Of a stretch of DNA of 64,000 bases, positions 25,989-37,729 are shown piece by piece; the first letter of the stretch is position 1, and the number at the start of each line of letters is the position of its first letter. Source of the DNA: Calliphora vicina (Eukaryota; Arthropoda; Insecta; Diptera; Calliphoridae); contig NW_027052609.1 of NCBI RefSeq assembly GCF_958450345.1, forward strand, positions 1-64,000, in the 5' to 3' direction. Below the pieces are notes generated by a model. The model was not told where the DNA came from. It was given only the letters and a program-made list of their open reading frames with translations, and did no database searches. The position numbers and the translations under genes were made by a program.

Positions 25989-26400
25989 GTATTTAAATAC
26001 AGTTTGAGTTTTTCAGTGCTACATAATTTGTCTTATTTAAATAAGATAAAAGTATGGTAGCACTACTAAATATCAAAAATTTATCGATAATTTTGCTTAA
26101 AACAGCTGTTCAACCAAAACAAAAATTTATATATTTTGCCCAATAAGAAATAAAAGTTTATTAAACAATAAAATTATTGGTAGGAAAATGCACAAAAGAA
26201 GCTCCAATTGCCCCGCATCGGAATTGTAGTTTTAGCAAGATGCTGTTTTTAGGTTTTTTCACTACAATAGAGTGAAAAAAACCAAACAACAAAAGTCAGC
26301 TGTCAAAAAAATATGATAGTTTATGAAACTTAAATAGAATTTAAATGGCCAACGTTGACCATTTAAAAAGCACTGAGAAACTCATTTTCGTATTTAAATA
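25989..26400. mobile_element. Probable MITE with TATTTAAATAC ends
   Basis: TATTTAAATAC followed a few bases later by GAGTTTTTCAGTGCT at 25990-26020 is repeated in inverted form at 26366-26400 (GAGTTTCTCAGTGCT). Non-coding interior of about 350 bp. Outer edges and target duplication are not resolved. Confidence 0.4.
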
Positions 26401-26439
26401 GAACTTAAATATAATTCATATTTAAATACTGGCTCTTAA

Positions 26440-27055
26440 TCTATTTATGAAATCTATAATTTTTTCGTAGCCTGTTTCTTAATGGATGAGATACGTTGGG
26501 TACCACCATGGTTTATTGTTTATAATTTTAAGGCATTTGTTTTGAATGACTTGTAAGCGTTTTAAGTGGCATTTTGCAGCAGTGCTCCAAATAGGACAAG
26601 AAGATTTTTGTTTTTGTGATATAGATATGAACGCCTGTTTAGCAAAGGCCATAAAGCTCTAAAACATATCATTGCTTTGGAACGTATTAAAAATCAGTTT
26701 TTTATCCAATACTACTCCGAAATGTTTAGTTTCGTTTACTATATTTATGGTGTTGTTTCCAACAGCTAGTTGGCGTATAGGCAGTCTTTTAGGGGATTTA
26801 TTAAATGGAAAAATTATTGCTTGCGTATTGTCTGGATGACTCTTAATTTTCCATTTTTGAAGATATTTCATGCAACTCACGAAAGGGTTCCATCTTTTTC
26901 ATCAATGCACTTGTAAGTTTGCTTGAAAAAATTAAAGTTGTGTCATCAGCGTAGTATGTAATTTGGAAATTATTTGGGACCTGAAAATCAGATGTGTAAA
27001 TCGAATAGAGCAATGGCGACTAAACTAATCCTTGGCGCAACCCTGCTGAAATAAT
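26440..27055 (-). pseudogene. Jockey-type LINE reverse transcriptase fragment, 3' part
   Basis: On the minus strand this reads an RT core (SPLLYSIYTSDFQ, YYADDTTLIF), KHFGVVLDKK and the typical Jockey tail CPIWSTAAKCHLKRLQ. It has stops and is a fragment. Its upstream continuation lies on the other side of the MITE at 27056-27584, showing that the MITE inserted into the LINE. Confidence 0.75.
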
Positions 27056-27584
27056 CTTATGCTATGTTCACACTTGATTAAACGCGTTTAATTAAAATTT
27101 TGATTAAGTTAATCAAAGCCGTTCACATTACATTTGAGATGATTAAGTTGACACTAAAATGATTAAGTTGACACTAAAATGATTAAGTTGACAAATAAAA
27201 AACAACAAACAAATTTATATTTCTTTAAGGCATTAAATATGGAAATAAATACTTTATTAAAGATATCAGCAGATTATTTTAAACTTTTAAATTATGAAAT
27301 TCTGAACATTGATGAATTATTTAAGGTTTTTTAAGGAAAAAAAAAGTTCTGTCAAAATTTATTTATCGGTACTACACTAAAAGGTGGCCAATGCTACATC
27401 ATCATTAGTTTGAGGTATGTTCAGTTGATTCTACGTGATTAATGAAGTGATTATGATTTAATCATGACAATTTGAAGTGATTAACAAATCATTTAAATGT
27501 ATAGATAATCATCTTGATTTTGATGTGATTAGAGCTTAATCACGTTTGAGATGATTAACTCTGCAAATGTGAACATAGTATAAG
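27056..27584. mobile_element. MITE inserted in the Jockey fragment
   Basis: Terminal inverted repeats of 21 bp (27056-27076 and 27564-27584) match at 19 positions and read CTTATGCTATGTTCACACTT. The interior holds three tandem copies of a 20-bp unit containing GATTAAGTTGACACTAAA (about 27138-27195). The interrupted LINE protein resumes on both sides, giving firm edges. The target duplication is not clear. Confidence 0.75.
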
Positions 27585-27660
27585 CTGACGAAGTTTCATT
27601 ATTTATGGCAACCTTAAACGTTCTAGAGTAATGAAGTCCGCAATTAGTTTGCAAAGATAC
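27585..27660 (-). pseudogene. Jockey-type LINE fragment, part upstream of the MITE
   Basis: Minus-strand reading gives CKLIADFIT and, after a frameshift, SRTFKVAINNETSSA, which is the RT segment expected just before the GxPQGSVLSPLL motif found on the far side of the MITE. A small piece of the same LINE copy as 26440-27055. Confidence 0.6.
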
Positions 27661-27879
27661 TTACCCTAGGTGTCCACGTAGCAATTTTTATTGCTAAAGC
27701 AATAACGTCGGCAGAACAACAGCAATGCGATTGCTGATTGCTTTAGGTGGAGAAAACGTTCGTCACAAATACAAAATTTTCAACGGCAGAAGTTCTATGA
27801 AAAACTGATCTGTATTTTGCTTATATTTTGTCTTGAATGATTTTATTCACTAATTGCTTTGTTTTTTTACTTTTGGTAC
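27661..27879. other. Unassigned AT-rich stretch with short hairpins
   Basis: Contains nested short inverted repeats built from AGCAAT/ATTGCT (27690-27750). No coding sense and no defined element edges. Confidence 0.3.
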
Positions 27880-27883
27880 TTAA

Positions 27884-29479
27884 CCCTTTCGCTTCATATT
27901 TTTCTGGGAGTGTTTTAAAAATATAATTTTTATAATAATGACATAGTTTTGATCATAATAGAAAAATAGAAGGTAGTTTCATTCTCTCTTTATTTTTTAA
28001 AATTCTACGTCTGACATGCTTAAGGATTTTGACGTTTTCGTTAAAATAGTAATACCATATTAATTAAAAATTTTCCCACATATTCTTTGAAGTTTGTGAA
28101 AAAATTAATACATAATTTTCATTAATTTGAAGAATATTAAAAAAAATATTTACTATCAAATTGGGATCAAAGGTAAGATTTTCATTTTCAAATATTTCTA
28201 AGCTAATTTGTGAACATTATTTTAAGATTTAACAAACATTAGTTGCATTTTCCCCAACTGCGAAAATACCAAATATTTTTGCAAAAATTCAAATGTAAAT
28301 TTTTATAAAGTCCCTACATTACCTAACAAACGACAAAAGTGGCTGCATGTATGTAAAACTTGTCAGAGGGTGGATTATACAAACCGAACACCAGTTTTTT
28401 AAGCCTTTTCTAACGTTTAAATTCATTTTTTTAAAATTTAATGAAAATTCTTTGTCAGGTAGCCCAAATTATATAGCGAATGTTAGGAATTGAATCATTA
28501 ACTTCCAACACAACATACTTAATACATTTTTATTTAAATACTAAATTATAAATTACACATTTTTTGTAAAAAATTTCTCTAAAATAAAAATCATTTTTAG
28601 GAATGTGGCAACGCTTTTTATAATGCTCACAAAATAAGGAAACTTCAAAAAACCTTATTTGAAAAAAAATTTTTGATTGAAACTACCTTCTATATTTTTA
28701 TCATGGTTTTGATTAAAGAAACACAAATTAATTTTTTTTTTAAATATGATTTTTAGTGTTTCCATATGGCAACAATTTTCTTCAATGTAAAAAAAATTTT
28801 GAGTTTCGTATTGATTTTAAAAATTTGTTCATTACATGTTTAAGAAGATAGATCTTCCGAAGATAGACCTTCAACAACTTCTATTTCTTCATATTCAATA
28901 TTAACTTCATATCTATCCTCCTGCAAAATATATTGCCTGACAAAAGAATCATTTTGGTCACAGGTTTCTATTAAATCTAGTAAAATATATATTTTTCCAG
29001 TTCTTCTATATCTGAAAAATCAGAGATTTAAAAATTTACTAGAATTTTTTCAATTTCACTTTCAATGAATTCCATACAAAAAATAAAGTAACGTTTGTTA
29101 CTGAAATATATACGCAGCGATGATTTGTTGCCATATGGCAACAAGCCGATTTTAAAAAATCATTACATAATAATGTTTTTATGTAATAAAACAATGTTTT
29201 TTTCAATAAAATAATATGTTTTTTATGTATATCATGAAAAAAAAAAATTTATTGCAAAATTATATTAAAAAAAAGTATTTTAGAAAATGGACTTTGAGAA
29301 TACTTCAAAGTCTATTATTACCTACTTATTTTGCCCAAAATAAATATTTTTTATTTGATGTTAGTACCTACATATAGAACAATTTCAACTAATTCAAAAA
29401 TTATGCATTAATCAATTTAGAAAAAAACCACAGGCTAAAAAAGTTGATGTTGCCATATGGCAACAAAATCGCGAAAGGG
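27884..29479 (-). mobile_element. piggyBac-like element flanked by TTAA
   Basis: TTAA at 27880-27883 and 29480-29483 flank inverted ends CCCTTTCGC. TTAA target duplication with CCC-starting ends is the hallmark of the piggyBac superfamily. The 1.6-kb interior is mostly non-coding, with a minus-strand protein remnant near 28850-29075 and three copies of a palindrome-bearing motif CCATATGGCAAC (about 28765, 29131, 29453). Confidence 0.65.
28850..29075 (-). pseudogene. Possible piggyBac transposase N-terminal remnant
   Basis: Minus-strand reading from an ATG near 29074 gives MEFIESEIEKILVN, a stop, then FSDIEELEKYIF and, in a shifted frame, DLIETCDQNDSFVRQY and YEVNIEYEEIEVVEG before a stop. 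The acidic, Ser/Asp/Glu-rich character fits the poorly conserved N-terminus of piggyBac transposases and the position fits, but no catalytic domain is left. Assignment rests mainly on the TTAA ends. Confidence 0.35.
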
Positions 29480-29508
29480 TTAAATAAATTAATCGCACTG
29501 AACCTAGT

Positions 29509-29705
29509 CTCCGTTTACACATGCAGATTTTCCTCGCATGAAAGTTTACTTTATAGGCAAGAGAGGCAAGAGGAATAGAAAGGGGTACACACTCTGATGT
29601 ACTTGCAATTCGTTGTGTGTTTTCGTTCGTAATACCTACATACACACAAACATGCACATTAATGTGCAAACTGTCTGCAATAAAAATCTTTGTGTGTAAA
29701 CGCGA
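29509..29705. repeat. Inverted-repeat element, GTTTACACA ends
   Basis: CCGTTTACACATGCAGATTT at the left and, inverted, GCGTTTACACACAAAGATTT at the right delimit about 195 bp. The ends resemble the 27-bp repeats of the MITE at 23761-24274, suggesting a shorter relative. No coding. Confidence 0.45.
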
Positions 29706-29731
29706 ATGCAAGTTTAAAGAAGAATAATAAA

Positions 29732-29786
29732 ATCTTATGCGCGAAAAATCTTACAGTGTAAATGTAAGATTTTTCGCGCATAAGAT
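29732..29786. repeat. Perfect 23-bp inverted repeat with 9-base loop
   Basis: 29732-29754 and 29764-29786 are exact reverse complements (core TATGCGCGAAAAATCTTAC) separated by AGTGTAAAT. It would fold into a strong hairpin as DNA or RNA. It stands alone between two MITEs and has no coding role. Confidence 0.95.
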
Positions 29787-29975
29787 AATTTTCGACCCTA
29801 TAAAGTATATACATATATTCTGGATCCTTAAGCTAGAGGTTCACACTACGCGTCTTCGCGTCAAAGTATTGCCTGCTTTTCATACCTACTTCGCTTTCTA
29901 CGCTTCAAGTTACATGCGATGCTTTTTAAGCGTACATTTTTTTTTATTATTACTAGTTCAGTTCTAGTTCAGTTC

Positions 29976-29982
29976 GGACGTG
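29976..29982 (+). promoter_or_regulatory. Candidate downstream promoter element of Jockey-1
   Basis: GGACGTG about 24-30 bases from the start of the LINE. Jockey-type elements of flies use an internal promoter with an initiator and a downstream element of the form RGWCGTG near +28. The match to sequence is exact and the spacing approximate. Confidence 0.45.
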
Positions 29983-30240
29983 TTTATTTTTACTCCGAGT
30001 TAACTCGTTATTTTAATGTATCTATCGGAAAATAAATATAAATATCACCTGTTTATTATTTACGCGAAAGGACGCTTTTTTTAATAATACTATTAAATAA
30101 AAAAATCAAAACAACAACTAAAAGACAAATAAGTAAAAAAAAATTCTTTATATTTTTTTTCTTTTTTTGAACCTTTTTTGTGCATTGACTATTAAATAAA
30201 GATCAAGAGTGTTAACGAAAGTAATTACAAATACTCTTAA

Positions 30241-31818
30241 ATGAGTCTCTTCAACGAAAACAGTGAGCGAAGGTTAAGTGTAAACGGCAGAAATGCATAC
30301 GTTACAGTTAATGTAGACGAAAAAAATATAAACAAAACAAACAGAAGAATAGATGACAACTTGTTTTTAACAGCCAAACCTGTTAACCGCGCTCGTTCTT
30401 GTTCCCCCGCATTGACAACAACTAATGATTGTCAAACAAAAGAAAATTCAACTCAATCAGAAAATAAAAATATTTTATCTATGCCTGAAAGTATGCTAGC
30501 TATATCAGCTTCAGATACGAAATCCACCACACTAACTACAAATAAAATTAACCCATTAAGCGGCGCTGTACCCAAGATTAGTCAACCATTAAATAATGAA
30601 AATAAATCCCAAATACAGGTTGGAATGGACCGGTATATTACAGTATTAAAACGGGCACGAAGTCCCAAGTCCTCGAAAGCGGCACCCTTGGCCAAATTAT
30701 ATAAGGATAGTGAACCTCATAGACTAAACAATGAAAATCGTTTTTCTATTCTGGAATGTGAAACTAATGAACCAGTAAATAAAATCCATTCTACAAAACC
30801 ACCCCCCATTTACTTGAGAGAAAATAATTCGAATCCACTTGTTCAGAGCCTGATCTCATTAATAGGAGAGAACTCTTTTTACGTAATCCCAATCAAGAAA
30901 GGCACGATTCATGAAACTAAAATACAGGTCAATAGTGAAAACGATTATAGAAAGGTTGTAACATATTTTGAAACTCAAAAGAAAAGTTTTTACACTTATC
31001 AGCTGAAAGGAAGCAAGGGTCTACAAGTTGTAATAAAGGGTATTGACTGTAATGTTGAACCACTCGAAATAAAGCAAAGCTTAGAAGATAAAGGCTATAA
31101 GACAAAAAATGTGATAAATATTAGAAATCGCGAAAAAATACCCCAACCACTCTTCCGTGTTGAACTTGAACCCGGTGACATAAACCTGAAAAAAATGAAA
31201 CACATCCCATATATAACTTGAAGTACTTATTGCATCGTAAAATTACGGTAGAAGAACCACACAAACGATTTGGCCCCGTTCAATGTATGAATTGCCAAGA
31301 ATATGGACACACCAACGCATATTGCAAATTGCCACCAGTATGTGTCATTTGCGGGGAGTTGCATAACACATCCCAATGTAACAAATCTAAAGATGATCCT
31401 AAAATAAAAAAAATGCAGCAATTGCGGAGGTAACCACACAGCAAACTACAGGGGTTGTCCTGTCTACTCAATTGTTAAAAAATCACAAAGCCAGAAACCA
31501 AAGATTTTCCCCGCTAAGCCATTAAATAACATCAATTTGAACTACCCCCCGTTGCAACAGACATATGACAACAAAGTAACATATGCAAATGTACTTAGAA
31601 ACAACCAAACTCAGCCGCAAGTCCGTCAACCCCAAAACGAAAATATGAACCCAGAGGTAAGAGAGCAAACGCCAATTTTCAATTTTACCCGACTAGAATC
31701 TACAATAGAAACTCTTGTGCAATCGGTAAATAACTTTACAAACTCAATGAGTAACATGATGCAAGAAATGCTTAAGATGCAATCAATGTTATTGCAGGCT
31801 GTGCTTAACAGACCATGA
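30241..31818 (+). pseudogene. Jockey-1 ORF1 (Gag-like RNA-binding protein), frameshifted
   Basis: ATG at 30241. The first 326 codons are hydrophilic, Asn/Lys/Ser-rich, ending in a PRE_C2HC-type region (SKGLQVVIKGIDCNVEP). A frameshift near 31205 leads to the zinc knuckles CMNCQEYGHTNAYC and CVICGELHNTSQC; a second, in an A-run near 31410, leads to CSNCGGNHTANYRGC and the C-terminal region (to 31818). The protein normally coats the LINE RNA. The stop overlaps the ORF2 start as ATGA (31815-31818). Confidence 0.88.
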
Positions 31819-34474
31819 ACTGCCTAAGAATATGTTTTTGGAATGCAAACGGCATACGCCAACACAAAAACGAACTCGAATATTTTTTAAGAAACCAACA
31901 AATTGATGTAATGCTGGTTTCTGAAACTCATTTGACGTCCAGAAGTTCCTTTCGAATAAATGGATATGTAATATATGACACCAAAGATCCCAGAGGTAGA
32001 GCATCCGGAGGCTCGGCAATTTTAATAAAAGCTCGAATAAAACACTACTTAATGTGTGATTTTTGCGAAGATTATCTTCAAGCTACTACAATCTGTCTTG
32101 AAGATTTTCATCGAAACTTAGTGATTTCATCGATATACTCACCCCCAAGATTCTCAATTACAGAAAGTCAATATAATAGATTTTTTAAATCACTAGGCCC
32201 CCGTTTCCTGGCTGCTGGCGATTATAATGCTAAGCACACATTCTGGGGATCACGACTGATTACCCCTAAAGGTCGTGTTTTGTTCGACTCAATTTCTAAA
32301 ATGGGTTTGCATGTGCTTTCGAGCGGCCAACCTACTTACTGGCCTACTGACCCACGAAAAATACCGGATGTTATTGATTTTAGCGTGATGAAAAATATCC
32401 CTAGAGAAATGATTCAAATTGAATCCTCGCTGGAACTATCTTCAGATCACTCACCCACTATTATTACTTTATTGAGCCCCCTAGAAATTGTATCCCCGAC
32501 TGGTAATTTAGCGATGGCAGGCACAAGAATAAATTGGCTCAAATATAAAAAATACCTCAGTAAACATTGCTCGGAAAACATACCGCTAAGAACACCAGAA
32601 AACATCGATCACTCTCTTATCAATTTCGATAAAAATCTCAGAATGGCTGCTCAACATGCTACCCAAACACCCCGACAATTCAGATATAATAGAATTAATT
32701 CTGCAGATGTCGAACGGCTCTTAAATGAAAAAAGAAGATTTCGAAGAGATTGGCAATTGCACAGATCCCCCCAACTAAAATCGAAGCTTAAAGATTGTAT
32801 AAAAAGACTTAAAAAGCTCTTGGAATTTCGAAAAATGGAATCATTGAATAAATATTTAGAAAGCCTGGACGCAACCCCGCAATCGGATTACTCATTATGG
32901 CGAGCAACAAAAAATCTTAAAAGACCCGTTATATGTAAGTCCCCGTTGCGAAATTCAAGTGGTGGTTGGGCAAGAAATGATACTGAAAAAGGGAATCTGT
33001 TTGTTAATCATTTAAAAAATGTATTTACACCGAACACATCAAACGAAGCAATTGAGTTGCCACCTGTTGCACCCTATTTTGCAGCAGCCGTACCCCTACG
33101 TTTTGAGATTCGAGAGATCGAAAATGCTATTGCTGATTTAAATCCCAAGAAAGCGCCTGGTATGGATAAGATCAGCAACAAGATGCTTATGGAGCTACCC
33201 CGGATAGCAATAAAAATAATTCTTTTTATTTTTAATGCTATATTACGACTTGAATATTATCCTCCAGAATGGAAGGTTTCACTGGTTACCATGATACCCA
33301 AGCCGGGAAAAGATCACACAAAAGTAGAATCATACAGACCCATCAGCCTATTGTCTAATATATCAAAGCTATTTGAGAAGATACTTATGAACAAGTTGTA
33401 CCGATGTTAACTGAAAACAATTGTATTCCGAATCATCAATTTGGATTTAGAAGAAAACACAGTACTATCGAACAAACCCATAGACTTGTAAATATGGTGA
33501 GAAAAGCGTTTGAAGAAAAGAAATACTGTTCTGCACTCTTCATCGACATCTCTCAAGCGTTTGATAAGGTATGGCATGCTGGATTAATATACAAATTGAG
33601 TCAAAATTTACCGGCAAACACACATAAGCTGTTGGAAAGCTATTTAACTGGTCGAACATTTAAGGTTAAAGAGGGAAACTTTTTAAGTACTGCACAACCC
33701 ATTGAAGCTGGAGTCCCCCAAGGCAGTATCCTGGGACCTTTTTTATATTTGATGTATTCGTCTGATATGCCAACTAACAATCGCACTCATACATCAACAT
33801 TTGCTGATGATACTGCTATTCTAAGCATTCATGAAAACCCTCAAGAAGCGTCTCGTCACTTACAAAACCACATATTTGAATTAGAAAAATGGTTAAAACA
33901 ATGGAAAATTAAAGTCAACGAGCAAAAATGTACACACATTACATTTACATTGCGTAGAGAATCATGCCCCCCTATTCATATCAATAACCAAACAATAATT
34001 CAACAATCGGAAGTGAAATACCTCGGAATACATCTCGATCGTCGCCTTACATGGAAAAGTCATATAGATGCAAAGTTGACTCAAATGAAATTGAAATCAA
34101 TTCAAATTAATTGGCTTATTGGCAGAAACTCCACGCTTAGTTTAGATTGTAAACTTCTACTTTATAACATGATCATAAAACCGATATGGTGTTATGGCAT
34201 ACAGTTATGGGGCACGGCCTCAGCGTCAAATGTAGAAAAGATCCAAAGACGCCAAAACAAGTTTCTAAGAATGATCACAGTTGCCCCCTGGTATATCAAA
34301 AACGCGAATATACACAAAGATCTAAACGTGCCCATTGTAAAAACTGAAATCTCGAAAAACGTACAAAAATATTTAAAAAAACTTGAAGTTCACCCAAACC
34401 CGCTGGCCCGCAACATATTAGATAACCGTGGCCACACTCGATTAAGAAGGAGGGACACAGCAGACCTAATCTAG
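31815..34474 (+). pseudogene. Jockey-1 ORF2 (endonuclease and reverse transcriptase), one frameshift
   Basis: ATG at 31815 overlaps the ORF1 stop. The first 531 codons carry the APE endonuclease (CFWNANGI, LVSETHL, GDYNAKHTFWG, SSDHSPT) and the start of RT (KKAPGMDKISNKML, SYRPISLLSNISKL). A frameshift at about 33400 breaks it; the following frame to 34474 has the rest of RT (FIDISQAFDKVW, GVPQGSILGPFLY, TFADDTAI) and the tail (CYGIQLWGTAS). No RNase H. It nicks target DNA and copies LINE RNA at the nick; this copy needs the break repaired to work. Confidence 0.9.
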
Positions 34475-34943
34475 AAGGAAGAATGCCAATTTAACCAAAA
34501 CAACCATGAACACAAAATTTTTTCGTCCGGCACTGGCTGGACTAATTAAATAATAATATTAGATATAAGATTTGAACCACTTATTGTTAGTTCATTAAAT
34601 AATGAAGATACAATAAATAAATGATGAAAAAAAAAAAAAAATTATTAAAAAAACTGCAGCTTTTATTTATTTTTTCACCATTAAACTTGTTTTAATTTAT
34701 TAAAATTGAAAAATACATATTAAAAAAAGAATATAAATTGTCAAAATCAGCTGACATGTTCGTGCGCCGCTTGTGATGCTTATAAAAGTAGAAAGTATAT
34801 CTACTTTAAGCATTCTACGCGTCATGGCATTCTACGCTTTTGTACTTGTAATTTGCAGCGTACAAATACATTGATTCTACTTGTTTGACAGCCGCGTAGA
34901 ATGTGAGAAAGCGTAAAACGCGTGGTGTGGACCTCCAGCTTTA

Positions 34944-35513
34944 TAGATAGCGGAGTCGATTAAGCCATGTCCGTCTGTCTGTCCGCCTGTCTTTCTGTTG
35001 AAATCAATTTTCGGAAGACCCTAGATATCTTCGGGATCCAGATCTTCAATAATTCTCTCAGACATGCTTTCGAGAAGTTTGCTATTTAAAATCAGCAAAA
35101 TCCGTCCATAAATAACGGAGATATGAGCAAAAATCCGAGACAACCTCTGAAAATTTCATCAAAAAAGACAAGTAAGTAAGTAAATAAATGTTGTACTTAA
35201 CTAAATGATAACATGTATATATAAATAACATAGAACTATTGTTGTCTTATTCTATTACACGGTGTTTTATGAAAAAACGCTACTTGCTAATTTTAAATGA
35301 TAATATGTTAAATAACAAAATGAATGGAGAACAAGGTTTGCTCAAATAATAAATATATAAAATAAAACTACATAAATAAGTAATACTTAAAAAAAGTTAA
35401 CAAACAAAAACTGTTATACTATATGGCTAACAGAGTTCATTTTCGTGGATACATATGAAGAATGAATATATGTATATAAATATCACAGATTTGTAAAATT
35501 TTATCAAATTTGT
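34944..35513. other. Non-coding: dispersed-repeat fragment and LINE-A 3' region
   Basis: At 34967-35005 a CATGTCCGTCTGTCTGTCCG block of the kind I recall as dispersed in fly genomes (unverified). The rest up to 35513 is AT-rich and likely includes the 3' untranslated part of the minus-strand LINE-A whose stop is at 35516-35514. No gene. Confidence 0.35.
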
Positions 35514-35609
35514 CTATAAAAACGACAGTTCAGGTACATTTATGAACTTAATAATAACTTTAATGATTCGCTCATTAATAATACCTACTGGAGAGAGGTA
35601 AGCTGAGCC

Positions 35610-36445
35610 TAGAGATGCTAATCGGGACTGATTTTTTAAAATCCCGGGGATCGGGATTTGGTAAAGAATCTAAAATCCCGAAAATTATAAGAAAGAAACG
35701 TACATAATTATGTCTTTACAATTGAAAGTAAATTTTTTATTTAGCAATTAATTTTTATTAGACACTAAAAAGCATACTATTGCATCTATGGTTTCGTCTG
35801 CCTTTCTGGAACGAATTTTGTTTCCGACATATGCTGCTGCCGAAAATCATCTTACATATTGGCAAAATCGTTTGCATACACTTATAACAAATCTACAAGT
35901 ATTTTCCTCTTGTTCCTTCAGAAATAAAGTGATCTATTTCTTTTGCAAGTTGCAAATCTACATTATAACTTGGTTTCGTTATTGATATTTGGGTTTTTTA
36001 CATTTATTAATAATATCTTTTAGCCTTTGAGCAATCGAAATATTTTCATTTTGTTCGAGCTCCTCATCTGAGATAAAATCAATTTCGTTTGAAGAGGATT
36101 TAAATTGAGTTTCGTTAGATAACTTACAAAAAAATGTGAAGAATTGATTTTCCAGAGCCCCACTCTAGGAAAACCAAAAATACCGCTTTCCTTTATTAAC
36201 TATGTTGTAGCAGGAGTTGAGCTTAACAACTTTGCTGAACATCACTTTGCGATATTCGGGCATGTAGAATGTCAAAATGCATAAAAAAGGCATTCAAAAA
36301 TGACAATTTCCCCTATTTGTTTATGTAAAACAGGATTTGGAAAATCCCGAAAATCCTGGGATTTAAAATTAAAAAAATCCCGGGCTTAAGAAATCCCGAA
36401 AACCCCGGGATTTTCGGGAACGGGATTCCCCGTTTGTCATCTCTA
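35610..36445 (-). mobile_element. hAT-A: non-autonomous hAT element, 836 bp
   Basis: Ends TAGAGATG with inverted CATCTCTA and an 8-bp target duplication GCTGAGCC (35602-35609) / GCTGAGTC (36446-36453), one base different. Subterminal parts are full of ATCCCG/CGGGAT motifs. Inside, the minus strand keeps pieces of an hAT C-terminal dimerisation domain (EIDHFISEGTRGKYLQICYK; SAAAYVGNKIRSRKADET). It inserted in the ORF2 C-terminus of LINE-A, which continues on both sides. Confidence 0.85.
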
Positions 36446-36624
36446 GCTGAGTCTGACCAAGATAGATTATTTTCTAATTCATAAATTTCGTTCATTAGGG
36501 TGTTTTAATGGATGGCAAGTTTTCCAACAAACAGCTTTTGAAGACGAAGAGCATTTTTACAGAAGGGTTGGACATCTGAGGTGTCATATATGTAAGTATT
36601 GGAGTATCTTCTAGTGGTACTTAC

Positions 36625-37153
36625 CAAAGTATACCAAGTAGTCCAACTCTCAATTTTTTAAAATTACTCTCCCACATATACGGGTACCGTGTGAATTCAA
36701 CACCCTTGTGAGAGAATTGAACACATCAAAATACTTGAAATTTTAACTACTATTTTCCGACTAAATAAAGACCGAACCACGTATTACACTTCTACACAAT
36801 ATTTTACGAATTTTTTGAACACTTTGCTGGACACTTTTATTCCCGAAACCGGTTAATTTTGCTCAAATGAAAAAATTATTTTTTTTATTAATTTTTGACA
36901 CATAATTTTCTTTGTGGTGAATTTAATTTATAGAACAGAGTTTCAATTTTTGGCATTGGAAATAGAAGAAAATTTAAATAAATTAAAATTTAAACATTTT
37001 TATAGAACTCTGTTTGTCTGGTGAAAATTAAAAAGGCACCAACACGTGTACATTTTTGTTACTAACACATATTTAGACTTAGGTACATTTTCACTAACAC
37101 ATGCTTAGAGTTAGGTACTGCTGTCAAAGAGTTGGACTACTTGTTATACTTTG
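36625..37153. mobile_element. hAT-type MITE with proven empty site
   Basis: 529 bp with terminal inverted repeats matching at 25 of 26 positions (CAAAGTATACCAAGTAGTCC) and a perfect 8-bp target duplication GTACTTAC (36617-36624, 37154-37161). The duplicated unit 2 carries the same flanks with a single GTACTTAC near 43890, i.e. the pre-insertion site. No coding. Confidence 0.93.
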
Positions 37154-37161
37154 GTACTTAC

Positions 37162-37696
37162 ATAATGTTAATTATACACTTCCGCAAAATTCTTCGTTCA
37201 AATATTTCCAGTTCTTTGGCCACTATTGGAGAAATAATGAACCAGATTGGAAAACCGTATAGCAAGACTGATGTTATAGTCACCTTGTAGAGAAGCAGCT
37301 TGGTTGTAGAAGTCATTTATCAACATGAGGTGAGCTTTGGCATTATAAAACGCTTGATATGGTGACGCGCTGTGGGTATAAATTAAGCAATCGTCTGCAT
37401 ATAAAATTGCTGTAGAATTTTGAGTGGTGTGCGGGAAATCATGAAGAAAAAGGTTGAACAGGTATGGTGCAAGCACACTTCCTCTGGGTACTCCACTATT
37501 TACATATCCCATTGATGAAGATGTACTCTGAATATGGACGGAAAATGTTCGATCAGAGAGGAAACTCTTGATCAATTTAGTCAAGTAGGGATCAATTCCC
37601 AATCCTATTAATTTATATATAATTCCACTAAGACAGACGGAATCAAATGCTTTTTCTATATCAAAGGATATCGCCACCGTGCAAATTTGATTTCTC
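37162..37696 (-). pseudogene. LINE-A unit 1 reverse transcriptase, C-terminal part
   Basis: Minus-strand RT core: SFDIEKAFDSV, GVPRGSVLAPYLFN, ILYADDCLIYTH. A deletion of about 210 bp relative to unit 2 removes the segment after LINDF, so the tail joins abruptly. The upstream part of RT lies beyond Jockey-2 at 39800. Confidence 0.85.
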
Positions 37697-37729
37697 AAGT
37701 TACAATTAATAAATATCTGGAGAACTTAG

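Larger units (their letters stand above)
29953..34640 (+). mobile_element. Jockey-1: nearly full-length Jockey-type LINE
   Basis: A 4.7-kb non-LTR retrotransposon with ORF1, ORF2 and a poly-A tail (34627-34640), bounded by the perfect 7-bp target duplication ATTATTA (29946-29952 and 34641-34647). It is complete or nearly so at the 5' end. ORF1 has two frameshifts and ORF2 one, so this copy is probably dead but recent. It inserted into a MITE. Confidence 0.92.
29831..34940. mobile_element. PIF/Harbinger-like MITE split by a Jockey LINE
   Basis: Left end AGCTAGAGGTTCACACTACG and right end (complement) AGCTGGAGGTCCACACCACG, with TTA at 29828-29830 and 34941-34943. A 3-bp TTA target duplication fits PIF/Harbinger. 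Without the LINE the element would be about 415 bp. Both halves are rich in CTACGC motifs. Confidence 0.65.

Noticed and set aside
29412..29711. 99-codon minus-strand frame
   Set aside because: Spans the edge of the piggyBac-like element and a MITE; not a gene.
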